Shown in pieces: positions 40,201-55,200 of a DNA stretch of 64,000 bases (positions within the stretch are counted from its first letter, which is position 1; each line of letters starts with the position of its first letter). Origin of the DNA: Glandiceps talaboti (lineage: Eukaryota > Hemichordata > Enteropneusta > Spengelidae); assembly GCF_964340395.1 (NCBI RefSeq), contig NC_135549.1, positions 10,697,342 through 10,761,341 of the forward strand. The letters run 5' to 3'. Position numbers and translations under genes: made by a program. Under the pieces are notes generated by a model. The model did no database searches. It had not been told where the DNA came from and worked only from the letters and a program-made list of their open reading frames with translations.

Positions 40201-43200
40201 ACTGAATATGATTCATTACTTGCAAGCTGCTATTTCACTAAAATCAGACGCAATTTATTACATGTTATAGTTAGGTCATTCACACAGCAATAAGGTGCCA
40301 AAGGAATGAATTTCAGTTTGCTGAAAGACATCTGTAGCTGTGTATATGTTTGATTCAATGCATGTATAGAGGTCACTTCAGTAAACTCAACACCCAGTGT
40401 TCTGACCTCCTGAGTCACCCCTCTTACCCTGGTACAATTTACAATATTATTAGCCTTATTTTATACTAGTGACTGATTCAACAACAAATATTATTGTATC
40501 TAGAGATGATGAAACATTTACAATTATAGCATTCAAATTCAGTGTCTGAGCTAATAACACCTTAATTTTCTTGTTTTGGGGTATCATTGGAAATCAATGT
40601 ACGTATACATTAGTTTATTTTGTGTCTTTGAGGGCTTTATTATCAGAAATCAATGAATGTGTGCATTAGTTTATTTTTATCATCCATTTAATTAACAAAT
40701 TGACACAATGACAGACCCACTAAAGTCCATTAACTGTAACATTCAAGATTTAATACCATAGTATGAATCACTGATTGTAAATTTATGCAAATCAATGAAA
40801 TATTCCAAAAGACATTTACATAGCATTCAATTAGATATTATTCCCCTATATTTTCCTTCGTTCAGCAAGGAACATATGAGTGACCTAATGCCGACTCGTA
40901 GCGACAAACCCTTAGGTCTTCAGTATTTATCAGCTGAATGAAGTAAAATATAGGGGAGTAACATAATTATACCTCCTCCTCATGCATAGTTTATGAAAAA
41001 TATGGGACAATACTGGTGATTTGGAACGTTTTGACTCATATTTGGAACACCACAAAATCAATGATGTAGACACAGGTAGTCATGATGTAAAACAACCTGG
41101 GTATATACATGCAATCCATATTTTCTGTTCAAAGACCATAACTTGGCCTGAATATGGTATAAAATAATCATTATACATGTATATAGTCACACCATTAATA
41201 CAACTTACATGTACAAGCACTGGATGACATGACATGACATAATATTATGTAAATTCATCTTTTTCCCTCCAAAAATCAATTAGTACTAATGGTGTGATAG
41301 AAACAAATCTACACATAATTTGTTACATTTCCTCTGTCATTTAGAGATTGACCTTATGGCCCTGGTAAAATTATTTATCAAAATCATTTCATTTCCTTTA
41401 GATAGATTACAAGTTGGTAATAAATCATTAATCACACCCTCAAAGGATATTTAATGTGTAAATACACTATCAATAATTTTGTGTATACATTGTCAATTCT
41501 AGGGTCTTGCACACCCATCAAGGGAACTTACAACTGAAAAAATATCAAACAATTATCGACATTATTGAAAACAGTTTTCAACTTAAAACAAAGAGGGGCT
41601 TGAAATATTTAAAAATTTTGAAGCAGGAAGACGGGGAAAATAGAGACATATTTTAGGTTGAAATATGATATGCAAAATCAGTGACAAGCATACATGTACC
41701 TACATGTGTACTGTTAGTACATTCACTATTACATGTAAAGATGTCAAAATGCTAGAACGGATACATGGATGACATAATAATATACAACTGCTATGTTTAG
41801 CACATCAAGGTGCATCCTTCCTTGAGAGATATCTCATACTGTTTTCTTAAATTAACCCTACAACCTTTACACAGACATTGCGCCATGCTGTGTCTTTTTT
41901 CATTCCTGAGGTTAATAACTGGACACCCTGGGTTGATGGCTTTTAGCTGACCTAATAAGTTATAGTGTTTGATATACATGTACGTGAGCACATTGTTAGA
42001 TTGTTGATCCAAATCAAGGGATACTGTCTGCACTATGTCAATGCACAAGTAGGGATCTATACCAGACATGACATATGTGGCTGACATAAACAGCAAACTT
42101 TAATTTGATGCAATATTCTAGCATACAAACTTTTGAAGAGTTTACACTCAACTTTGTAGTGTCATTTCAATTGTGTCATTTTCAAGGTAACTCTACAATC
42201 TTTTCACCTGCAAATCAATACAAATACTGTATTTTGTTGTCTCCAAATTGATACTCTCAATTCATAGCCGGCCAAGTACAGAATAATTGCACAATTAGTT
42301 GCTTAAACCATTTATTAAACACTGTAGCTACATGTACAAGTACAAGAAGGAGTACATACACTTCTATGAATTGACTCTTGGCTCACTGTGTTTTGTTGAT
42401 ATTACCATACATAGTTTCCTCTCCACTGTCTATGGTATCACATGAATACCTTGTATATGCCCTGTAACACCCAACTACATGTACATTAGTAGTAGCTTTG
42501 CTGTTAGCTTTATCCATATTGTCTGGAGGGTATACGCTAATAATGCAATTTATCAACTAGATAACGCCCCCACTTTCCATCAGATTTGAAGAACGAGAGA
42601 ATCCTCCATGACCTTGGGTGATTTATTTTGTAATATCCAACTTCAAGTTGAAATCAGTTGACCAGAGTCATTCAGTGCTGAGTGAAGTGAAACAAGTGAA
42701 CATCTAGTGCACAACTGAAAATTTACAAGTGTAAATCTTACAAGTGAAGAAAACAGGCTGAAACGTGTTCATCTAACTATAAAAAATTACTGTCAAACTG
42801 CTAATGATATGTTTACTAATGTTTGGATATTTTTATCATCCTTTCTCCTTGTCAGTTAAAATAACGACCAGAGAGAACATCTTTTCATCTGACATAGAAA
42901 ACAGTTATCAACTATTACAATTTTTTAATAAACCTGTCTAGTAATCTAAAGTGTTTGTTTTGGATCAATATTCTAGGCTTCCACAAATTTAGTATTCTTG
43001 AAAGATAACAGTACATGTAGTTTTCTTGGAGTCACTAACACAAAGTATCATGGTAGGCTACCTGCCTGTAAACAAACTGCCCCAGTGATAGTTTATAAAA
43101 TTCTTATGATTACATTATTTATCATAATACTGTTTTTATCAAAATGTGGTTAAATAATCTACTATGTGCTGTAAAAAAAATCAATAATAATGATTTGAGA

Positions 43201-46200
43201 ATTATTATTATCTCTGTCTCTCATGTACACATGTAACAAGTAGATTTGAAGACAGACACTCTGATTGTCTAATTGAGGCAGCAAGCTACTGAAGACAAAT
43301 AAAGCACACCTAAATATACCAGCAGTACATCACCAGTACATTTCAATATAAACCTATTAGAAGTTTTATAATATTTTCAGTCAAGTATATTTGCCACGTT
43401 CCTTGAGAATACTGTGACTGATTTAGCATTAAACACTGATATAGTCAAAATTGTGAAATTATATGAAATATAAACTTAGATTCTGAAATGTATACAAACA
43501 TTTGATTTTGTATTATGAATGAGATAGTATTATATTATCTGTATCCGAGTTCTATCAATATTTCATTTTAGGGAATTATATTTCAAATATCCCAACAACT
43601 AAATCTTGAGAATTTACTAAGAAGGAATTAGGTTAACAATAATATGGAATTACTGTTTACATAAATGGTATTGAATCTTCAATATGTTATTCAGATAAGA
43701 AATTTAACCCAAAGTTGCAACTAACACTACTACATTTGTATTATATTACACTAAATGTATATATTGCTCAATAGTTTGAGTACTACCTACATGTAATAGA
43801 GAGTTGGGTAGGTAGCACTTACAAGAATGACAAGACAACAAATGGCGTCTCGTCGCCATCTTGTTCTTATTATGACACTTCTGAGACTCGTGATTATTAC
43901 AACAATTTCCCAGTGATGAATTTCGCAAATATATATGTATGCTCTAGTATTTCACTGAGAATCTGACTGCTTTCTTGCCAAAAAAATATTTGCTGACAAA
44001 GACTCTCTTTTGCAAGTTTTGATGACACACAGCATAAAACAGGGACATTGTCATTGTTTTTTCTCACCAGCCCTGCTTTAATATATCTACTCTGGAAGTG
44101 GAATAAGGAGCAGATTGACCATGCTGTGTGTACTGATACAGACAGCAAACTTCAATATCTAACCCTCCAGTGATTTCTGTTTCAATCTGCAGTAATTTGA
44201 TTTTGTTGATGTGAGTCGCCGTGGAGACTCCAACATGCCGTATCAGATGATTTAGCCTAAAGACCAATTTGAGATCTATTTGTACTATGTTGAGTATGCT
44301 GACATTCCACTCTCTAGTTCACGCTAGATGAACCATAGTTTTAACTGACAAAATATCTATAACTAGTCTATACAGCTTCCTCTCCCTAACATCTCAATTA
44401 ATCTTTCCTCCTACATGTAGGTCATTTTATTTTAAAGATATCAAACTTACTGTTTCCTCTTTTTAAAATCTCTCCATAATTTCATTCTCAGTCACTTTCC
44501 ACCAGATCAGCCATCTTTATGACTACATATCTATGAATTTCATATAGTATGAACAGTTTCCCCTTCCTATTATCACTACATACTTTCTTCCTTAATCATA
44601 TTCCACCATAGATCTCAAACTGAAATTACATGTAAGTTTGGGTTTATAGATTATATTACTCCAGGAAGGAAATGTTAGCCATTCTTGTGATTTGACTTCT
44701 GCAATATGTTTGATGACCTCTTATCCGTGTATATGACTTGGGGGTCGATATTACTAATATCACACAGCAATGGACTAATTTAATAATACTTTATGATATT
44801 GAAACAACATAATGCATGACAGTGGAGTTGAGTCATCTATGATACTAGACAAATATAGACTGACCCAACAAATTCGTCTATCTTGACTATAACTATATAA
44901 TGTCACAATGACAGAATTGTGATATAGTTATCATCTTGAGAACTGAAATACATTTTATGTATGGATATTTACATCTCATGTATAAATCTGTTAGCAAACT
45001 ATATATTTTCAGATGCTTGGCAGCTACTAGTACAAGTTGATATCTCCAGTAGAACATCTGAGCAACCTCGTTGTGTGTAGAAGTTTGAACTTATGAAGCA
45101 GTGTCAGATTTTTCATGGTATGATATGAGTTACATGTACACGGAGAGAGCTTTTACAGTAAGACCATTTGGAGGTGATGTAGTGTACATGATTCTCAAGA
45201 TATGACAACTGTGTATCACATGCAACAATAAATAATTTTGGACCCTGGGTTCATCTTAAACACAAAATATTGTTACTCAGTCAGTTTCAAAGAATGATCT
45301 GTGTATTACTATAATATTAGTCTAGATACTGCTATCCTTCATCAAATCTCAACAATACCATTTTGGCATCCAGACTAGTGTATTACATGTACATGTATAT
45401 GATTAATATAGGTGAAAACAACAATCAATCAACTGATGATCCAAAAACATACCACCTTAGATTAGGATAATGTTCCATCTGTGATTCTCCTAAAAGTCAA
45501 ACCTATCTGTGCTCACAGGGTCATCTGCATTCCATACAGATTCAATCAGAGTGAATGGCTTATATAGGACATATGTCTACAGAGACACAGTTCAGCATAG
45601 TGCATTCCATACAGATTCAACCAGAGTGAATGACTTGTATAGGACATATGTCTATAGAGACACAGTTCAGGGACAGATGGAAAAGAAGTTGTCACTGAGG
45701 TTTTGCTGACATGTCATGATGATGAGACACAGATTTCACGGATTATACAAATGTATTTGGAAGGTTTTTCACTTTTTTTTTTATCACATCCAGAAACTCT
45801 CTCCCCTTGTTCATACACATGTACAAGAATATACTTGCATAGATGCTTGGTAAAAGTTGTAGGTATCAGCTAACAATTAACAAGTGACTGACAATACATG
45901 TACCTTTATACTATTCTTTACAAGGCCAACTGATTTGTATGCATAGCAATAAAGTGACCTATTCTATACTATAGTTCAAATTTAGTTCAAGGATGATGTT
46001 CTCCTTGCCTGGATACATTTTACTTGACAACTTACATTTCAATTTCAGATTTCATACTGAGTTATTTGACTTTTGTGTAATATTTTTCTGTAGTCATTGA
46101 TTTCACTCTACATGGATAATTACTTGTTTCCATACTACCATAGTCAGCATGCAATCATGCACATGATTAAATTTGCCAAGTTTCGATCAATTGTGCATGT

Positions 46201-49200
46201 TTGCATGTACACGTAACTTATAAATCTATAAATCTGCAAGAATAACTGAAGTATAACAAAATAACTACTTCCCAAATGATAATATTTTAGATAAGTTATT
46301 TTTACGTGTAGATTTTTATTATTATAGTTACACATTCCACAAAAAAACATATCTTGGAATTATGATTTACATAAATTCAATATTAACCATCACATAGGCA
46401 ACAGCAGAAAGATATATCAGGATATGTATACACAAGAACTTCATATCTGAAGTCACAAATCATATTTAATACTATTCATATTTGCCTGTTTTACTTGTAA
46501 GCCTTTAAGTGGTGTTACATATGATAAACTTGTAATCACCCTGGCCCTATGTCATACATAATTCTGTTGATAAATGTCATTTCTGAGTACTTGACATATT
46601 AAAGAGCATACCAAATACAGCCTACCATTGTTATTGGTATATCACATTTACATATTTATGCCATTAAGTATTACATATCACACTTTGTTGCAAGAGATAT
46701 TTGCATTAATACTATGATATCAATTGCTAGTAATTTTACTGATGAAACTTGATGTCACCATCTGCTAATACTTATTGGTACAGTAGTTTACTTTATACAT
46801 TATGTACGACAAGTATATTGTATATGGTTTCACGTCATTAAAAGTAAAAAATGTCAAACATTTTTTGGGTACAAAAAAGGAAAGCAATATTAAAATAAAC
46901 ATAATATGACAGAATCCTGTGACATGCAAGTGCAAGTGGGGCATACTCGAGGTATTTGCACTAGTGCTTGTAGTGTTCTTTGCAACCGTACATTCATGAG
47001 TAAAAATGCATCAGAAAACATTAAGCACGAGTGCAAATACACCAAGTACTGAGGATTATTATGGATTTACCTGTAACTCATATTTTGCCTTTTGCAATCC
47101 ACAGACTTTAAGCTCGTCCATACTACAAAATCTGATCAGGATCCAGTTTGATTTACCTGTCCATACTTCTAGTTAATTCGTATCTCATTCAAATTTAATT
47201 AGTTAGGCTTGGTGTGGACAAGTGTGTACTATAGTGAATTAGTTAAAATTGATAATAAGTAATCCGAATCGAAGCTGGTACATGTGTGGACAGGTACGCT
47301 AATGTATTTTGAATAGACTAAATCTTTAAATTTTTTAGTGTGGACGGAAAGTGAATACGACGCAGATTAAAGTGATCTGGATCTGTTTAATTCAGATTGG
47401 ATCCAGATCAGATATGGACACTGACAGGGCTTTTGTATACTGGTTACAACTATATGTTACTACCTATTTGTGTGCGTTGGTGTTATCCAAATTCCATAAC
47501 ATGTATATGAACAGTTTGAAGGATATATAAGACAGTGGAAATATTTCTAAAATTTCTGTTCTGTAAATTAGTTGATATACTATCTGTATCTGATCTAATC
47601 AAATTTCTCTGAAATCTGATACATGTCATTTGCTATGGTTCATGTACCTGTTTGTGTTCTATCTATGGTTATCTGTCTGAACCTACCTACATTTGTACCT
47701 ACATACTGATCATGTCTTGCAGTAATTACCTTGCTAGGTTAATTAGCAGGGTTTCCACAATTTACACAGTAAGTACATTAGAATGGCTTTCAAATTATAT
47801 CCAGTGAGTAAATTTAAGTCTTTAGTTTACAAAGACCGTTGTTATCTAGTTGGAAACCTTACTATGTGACTAAATCAACATAAATGTAATACTTGGGTTC
47901 AAAACTATTGTATCGATCTATACATACCACAACTAGGTATGCTTCCATTATTTATCAATTGATACCTAAACCAGGTCTGTGGCTGCCCTATATATTTACA
48001 ATCTGTGATGTCCTTTGCATACATTGTCAATAGAAGGAATGGCATGTGTTGTATTGTCACAAATTTACCTTTCTGTGAAGACAATAAGAGCTATTGTTCG
48101 GACTAGAACCACAATAACTAGGTCAGGCATATACATAACAGTCAAAGATTTTGTAGGATGTTACCTGTATTGTTAATCAAAAGCAGTAAGTAACATATGA
48201 AAAGTAAGATGCTGTCTTGATTTTATTCTGTAGAGGTCTATTCAGAAATGGTTTAAAAACCAAGACAGAGATGTCACCTGCATCATGCATGTGTATGAAT
48301 TCCAAAGTACATAACTGATAATAACAATAAGCTATATCCCCACAAGTCTCTATCCTGACAAGGTGAAGATGGTGACTGGTTTATTGTAAAGGTGGCTGGC
48401 ACATCTAAGTGGTCTCAATTTTCATGTGCTGCAGCCATTACTTCTTTTTCTGTCAAACAATAATGACTTATCACCAATGCCCTGCAGTCAAAATATTGTA
48501 TCTCAATACTTTGTCAAGAATAAAACAAACAATCACTAAAGGTATAGGGCAAATGTCATAAATTTTACTACAACTACACAGATGGTTTTTGTTAGTTGAT
48601 TTTGAAGAGATGGTTAGTTACTGTTTTTATACATGATATGTACATGTACATGTATGTGTGTTGTGCAACGTGTTTCAAATCACAATCTTCTTTTTCCACA
48701 AAAAATTTAATGTTTACAATATTTGATAAATTGTAATACACATTACATTTGGTGGCAATATTTTAACAGATTTCTCAGGAATACAACATGAACTAATTTA
48801 CATATAATAGTTTTGGAAAGAATATGAATATACATGTACCAGTAGATCTAACATTGCAAACACACATGCAAGTACAAATGTAGTATTTCTTATGTATGAT
48901 GCCAATGTTGTTAATACCTGTCATATACATATGGTGGTCATTATTGTAACATCTCAGAACAATTTTCTAAGTTTATACATGCAGGCAGTTTTAGTACATA
49001 ATAACATATATAATATAATAAGGTGGAGCTAAAACTAACTGCAAGTGTGCACACTAGTTGTTCACTGTTGTAACTGGAATTGTGGGTGTAAACTTGTACA
49101 CAATGGAAGGGTACAAAGTCAATATATGTCAATTGGTAAAGTGTGTTATTCTGGAAATCAGGGCACCAGTAAAACTGACCTTCAATATGTTGTGATATGA

Positions 49201-52200
49201 GGTAGATTTTACCCATTGTCTAGTTCAGTATCTTTAACTGAGGGCCTCTACCAAGGTTCCAATATTTCTCATTATTTTAAGCTAGACAAGAGTATAATTA
49301 CACTTTGATCACTTCACCCAAAGCTTTATGTAACATTTACATCTATATAGATCATATTATTAGTAATAGTTAACCTTTAGATACCATGGTTTATTTTTAG
49401 CAACCTTCATTGACACCATGCACCTTGAGAGTCTGTCGGATTCATAGTCTGAACATGTTGTACAGAAGGTTTATAAAATCTTATGACTAACATATCTCAG
49501 TATGATAGGCTCAGCACTGCTAAAATACATGCGGACTGCAATTTTCAGTCCACAGCTTGCCTACACTCAAAGTTACCGACAATCATTACTCAATAGGGCG
49601 TATTGTAAATTATGATTCCTATGTGTTAGCTTTGGCTGATTATATGTATTTTAAGTCAACAGTAATTCATTCTTACCAGCTGTTCATGTAAATGAAAATA
49701 TGTAGTGAACACAAAGAATGTTGCACATAGATATTTAATGCCCATAGAATATTGCATAAATGATATAGCTAATAAATTCACAGCTTCATCATTGATATTT
49801 TTCAAATCATAAAAAGCAGTGGAGGGAAAAAAATCTAACAATCGCAGAAAATAGGACTTGTGATCATACACAGTGAGAATGTTGCCTGCACAAATATGCA
49901 AGTGAGGATTTTCAGCAACTAGTTGAACAAGACAGATTGTGGAAAGCTATATGTATCCTTGTTGCTATTAGTAACACCATGGAAGTAGGAAGGCCTGCCA
50001 ACCTATACTATTATATATTGAGACATCTCTAACCACAAATATAATTATTCAACAAAGCACAGCAGAATATTCATCATTAGATAAATGACTGAGAAGTGGC
50101 ATGATAATGTACTATGTATGTATATAGAAATCAAGACTCTGTATATGTGTAATTAACACCTAACATTTGGTCAGACCTTTACTGTGCCCCAAAACAATGG
50201 AAAGCATAAACTGACAACCTTTCTCTGGGTATATTTCAAGATAGCAAATAAAGGCTAAAATTAAATGTATTTAAATATTCATATAGCTGCTACAGTCAAT
50301 TACATTGGGTATTGTATTTTTGTCCTTCATGCATGCCAAATATTTCTTTTGTGCCATGTTTTAATAATAAATCACACTAAAGTCAGACAGAAATTAATAA
50401 CTGTCTGAGACTCTGTGTCATGGCTGAAACGACTTTTTTTGAAATCCTATCTCCACTTCCATCTTACCATCTGTGTAACAGGACAGTGAGGTGAAATTTT
50501 GACAATAAGTTCAAGCACATATGGCTAGAGTATCCTGACTAATCAGACCATGTGTTGGACTAACATTCTAATAAACACACAACAGATGTGTAGTTTCCTA
50601 TGTTTTATAACTATGTGGGTATGATATTTTATGTAAACAGGGTATACTGTAATAGTTTTTTTGGTAATAATTTGCTTTTACATATTAGTTTCACTGGTCA
50701 TTTCAAAATCAAGTTAGTAGTATTCAAACGATTTGAGTTCAGAGAAATCTAACAGTTAACTCTTGATACTTGAATGACCAGGCTTCATATTCGTCTTGAT
50801 GCCAACATGGTTTCTAACTAATGGAGATGTAATATTTATGGTAATGATACTGTATAGGAACTAGACTAGCTTCATATAATCCCAGTCAAATTTTAATATC
50901 TCCTTCAGGCATTTTGTTATTGTTATTTGGTATTTTGTTCACATTCATTGATTTGTTAAACATACCAGACTTTGTTATAATAAAACATACCAATGTTTCT
51001 TAAAACCAATTGAATAGAATTTGAGTATAAATAAAGTATCCACTAAGCTGGGCCAGGAGGATGACTATTACTACATTTTTTTTCTTTTTGTTGTTTGAGC
51101 GACAAAGATAGAAAACATTGGATATGGTGACATATTCTCAAAAACTGATTTTCATTTTTCTGACATTTCATATCAAGTCACAAGATCATAGTTTTACACA
51201 GGTTCAATATGAACCAGTGACTGTTTCACTGGTCATGTTTGTATGTGTTATCATGGAAGTAGGAAGTCCTTCGTACCTCCATGGTGTTATAAATCCAAAT
51301 CTGAACAATACCAGGTTTGTGTGATGTGTTTGTAATACTCTATGAATAGTTCCACCCCTTCCCTAAGTAGAAACAGGTAATCTCATTACATACTTAACAT
51401 TCAAACACAGTCTTTGTGGTTTGAAACACAGGTAAACTACCTGTAGACTCTTCCCTGGAGAATTGTAATAGAAAACTGCAAGTAAGTTTATGTAATGGAT
51501 AGAGTACTCAATGTAAGCTGACTGGAGCCCAGCAATTTAGTATATCCTGAATTGTCCATTTATCTAATGATATCTCTCCACAGACCAATGTACTAATTTG
51601 GAGTGCCCACAGACCTATGTTGAATGTTGTACACAGGTGCCAGTCATATTATGTCACTTCCTAGGCCCGAGAGAACTCCTGTAATTTGACATCCAGCACA
51701 AGTGTAATCCATGCATAGACTAATGTAATTCAGTTTGCAGAGTTGGTATGAGAAGACGAACATTTCAACATACATTAAAACATGTACCAATAACATACAG
51801 AAGTGGCTACTTTTGGATAATAAAATAACGTCAATCAGATTATACAAGCACTGTTGTATGTGTGGAATGTATGCTTTCTTCTTGGCTTGATCATTGGGTA
51901 TTTGAAATGCAAGAAGGGAATGCCGCTATATAGTTTCTACGGTCATACTTGACAAGCACAACTGCCATCGACAGCACATACATGTACAATATAAATACAC
52001 ACACACACATACATACATACATACATACATACATACATGTATGTATATATGTATACATACATCATACATGTATACATACATACATACATACATATTATAC
52101 ATACATACATATTATACATACATACATTTGTACATACATACATACATACATACATACATACATACATACATACACACACATACATATGTATAATATCACT

Positions 52201-55200
52201 AATATCTAAATACGCTTATTCTATCTTTCAGACATGTTCTATTGGGTTTTCTTTGGCATGCATGATTTTTAAAAAAATTTGCGCGAACCTCATCGTTGAT
52301 GAATATTTGTGTGGCAGTCATTCCAGTCCATAACATTTAGATATAAAGTTGGATTGTTACCTGCTATATATGTCATGCCTTGACATCCTTGATAAAGAAT
52401 TTTGATTTGAAAGGTCGGATTGTATTTATTTATTCAGACTGTATTACTCATTCCTTATGCATTTTTTCTACATACATACTGTCATACATACATACATACA
52501 TACATACATACATACATTCATTCATATTACACAGTGACACACAAGTCAACTACATGTAATTTGACAAGAAAATCATCAGTTAACACTAAGTTGACTAACT
52601 TTACGCAATAGTGTACATGTAAGTAGTTTTCCATTAGTCTTTACTGGAGAAAGCTTTATGTATCATTTGTATGGATGAAATCAAAAGCATAATTTAAATT
52701 TGATTCTATGTGTTATACTTTAACTACAAAATAAAAAGATCCAACATTACAAAAATATCAATTTTTATTTCAATATTGTTTATTTATCATATTCTATCTT
52801 TACTTATTTGTCTCTTCATCAATGTTTGGCAAGAAAATTGATTAGAAAAGTGTCTGTATTTCATGTACTGTCGCTAGCACTACATGTAGCTGTATTTATA
52901 CAATCCGACACATTGTCATTACAATTAACAATATGTACAAATGTTAGAGTTTATTCCAATCAACTCTACTTTGCTTACTTTGTCACTATAAATACATATA
53001 AAACATTTGTCACAGAAATTCAACCATGTAGAATAAAGGTCACAGGGTGAAAGAAAGGGCCTGTCCAAGGACTACATTGTTTTGATGGCCTAGTGCTTTG
53101 TATCAGATTTCAATAAATAGACCCTTCTAGATGACATAAATGGATGAATATGAAAATACCCCTATGACATCTTCATTATGACTTATACATGAGATGCTTT
53201 CTGTAAATCACGTAGCAATACATGATTATGCATGTACATGTTATTTTGTTACTGCCTTTAAACTTGGTCACTTCCATATAGCACAGCCATCTGACTATCT
53301 CTTGTACTTTGTTTGTGTTTGTGTGTGTTTTATTCTCATTGGAATCTCAAGGCTGCAGTAGTTTCAAATAAATACTAACTGTTTACAAATTGAAACTGTT
53401 ACAAGTACACTGTATAGTATACTATGAAAGGCTCAAAGCTGCCTATAGATGAGAATGAACAACACTAGTGTATCTGTGTATATTTTGCGATTGTATAACA
53501 GTAGGCTGATATGGTTCCCACACTAAACCACATCTGCGCTGTTCCCATGAGAAAATGATCACCTTCTAGGATGGATTTGTTTCTTGTGAAGTGTTTTATT
53601 ACTTTGGTCAAATTATATCCCAGCTAGATTATATCTCTCATCGTTTTATATGTAAATGTCATTACTAATGTAATATAGACATGACTGTTTGTGGTTGTGT
53701 CCCTTGTGTAAACACTTTATCCTTCAAATTGGAAACAGACAGATCAAACTTTAGCCACAATACTGCACAGGCAGGTGTGTACCATAAATCAATGTTGACA
53801 CATCTTTCTATCCAGTCATTGTACTGTACAAAGTCTGAGACTATCACTCTTCTTCTGATACAGTCTTGGATGTTCTCCTCTATGTTTGCTATGAATGTAA
53901 TCATTCAAAATACTGTCAAACTTTCAGACCTACTGGCTATAAACAGTCTTTGTAATCATAAACCTACCAGAAGACTTTTACACATTTCACACAAGGCAAA
54001 CATATGATATTTATCCATGTATTCCACATAGCGAACTCTATGAAAATAACAACTGCCTTTCAGACCAATGTCCATCATGGTCTCATCTGATGATCATCAA
54101 AGGGTGAACAGAACTGAAACTAAACTGATGCTTGAAATAAGTTGAATTGAACCATGGAACTATTCCATGATTGAACCCTGTCCAAAGTTTACAACAAAAT
54201 ATACACCTAATTGTAAGTTTGTGAGTGGTTTTAGGTATTACATTTTTGGGATTCCAGGGTCAGGTTACACAAATTTTTACTTACTAGTATGTTCAATTGT
54301 AATGCACACTACCAGTTCAACTGTTCTTCACTTACACAGTTATCTAACTTTTCCTGAACAGGTTAACAACAAAGGTGTTACCACAGACCCTCTATACATG
54401 TATGTAATAGCGGTACTGCGCTGATGCATACACTTGTAAGACAACAAGACAATAGGGGGGAAAGATGTTTCAGTGCTTGTAGTCAAAACAACTTGAAAAG
54501 TACAACAGAGTGCAAACATTTACTGCCTTAAGCTACATTTCAGTTGTGCAGTATTTACTGTCGATGACTGCTTTTGGGATTTGTCGACAGGATGTGATTC
54601 CACTGTCAAGAGTTTCATGATACTCACTCCATGTCACAAAACTGGACTGTAAGATTATTCTTCCTGTGAATTCCACAATTACATTTGCTTTTTTCTATAT
54701 TTTCAATAATTTTAATTTGTCCTTTCAGCTGGACATCTTTCCTCTAGTCCACCATTTGAAAATCATCATACTAAATTACTATCCTACAAAGAAACTCCAC
54801 TTGCTTCAATCATAGAAGTGGGTTATACTTCTATGCTTCAATGTACTGGAATGGCAATATGTGACTAAAATATTCAGTTCCAGATAATATCAATTTCGAG
54901 TTTGACAGATATCAATGTCACACAATGACATCTAACATACCCTTGTCTGTACTTTATTGACTTACAAATCATATCTTGAGCTATTGACCTGGTTTAGATT
55001 GCCTCACTTTAACTTCTAACATATGCCGTTTATGGAACACCTACCCACTCAGAAATATTGACATGCTAGTTTACATATGAATGAAGTTGAATACAGATAA
55101 AGATAAATCTGAACAAATCAATGTTCAACTTCTGTCTCTCACACCTTTTAGTTTCAATATGGATATGTCACTAGTGCATCCAAGGTTTACAGAATGCCTG

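Noticed and set aside
45509-45709. ORF with an internally repeated protein sequence
   Set aside because: The repetition is a 74-bp tandem DNA duplication; no flanking exons and no homology seen.
51943-52333. His/Thr/Tyr and Cys/Met/Tyr ORFs
   Set aside because: Artefacts of the CATA repeat.
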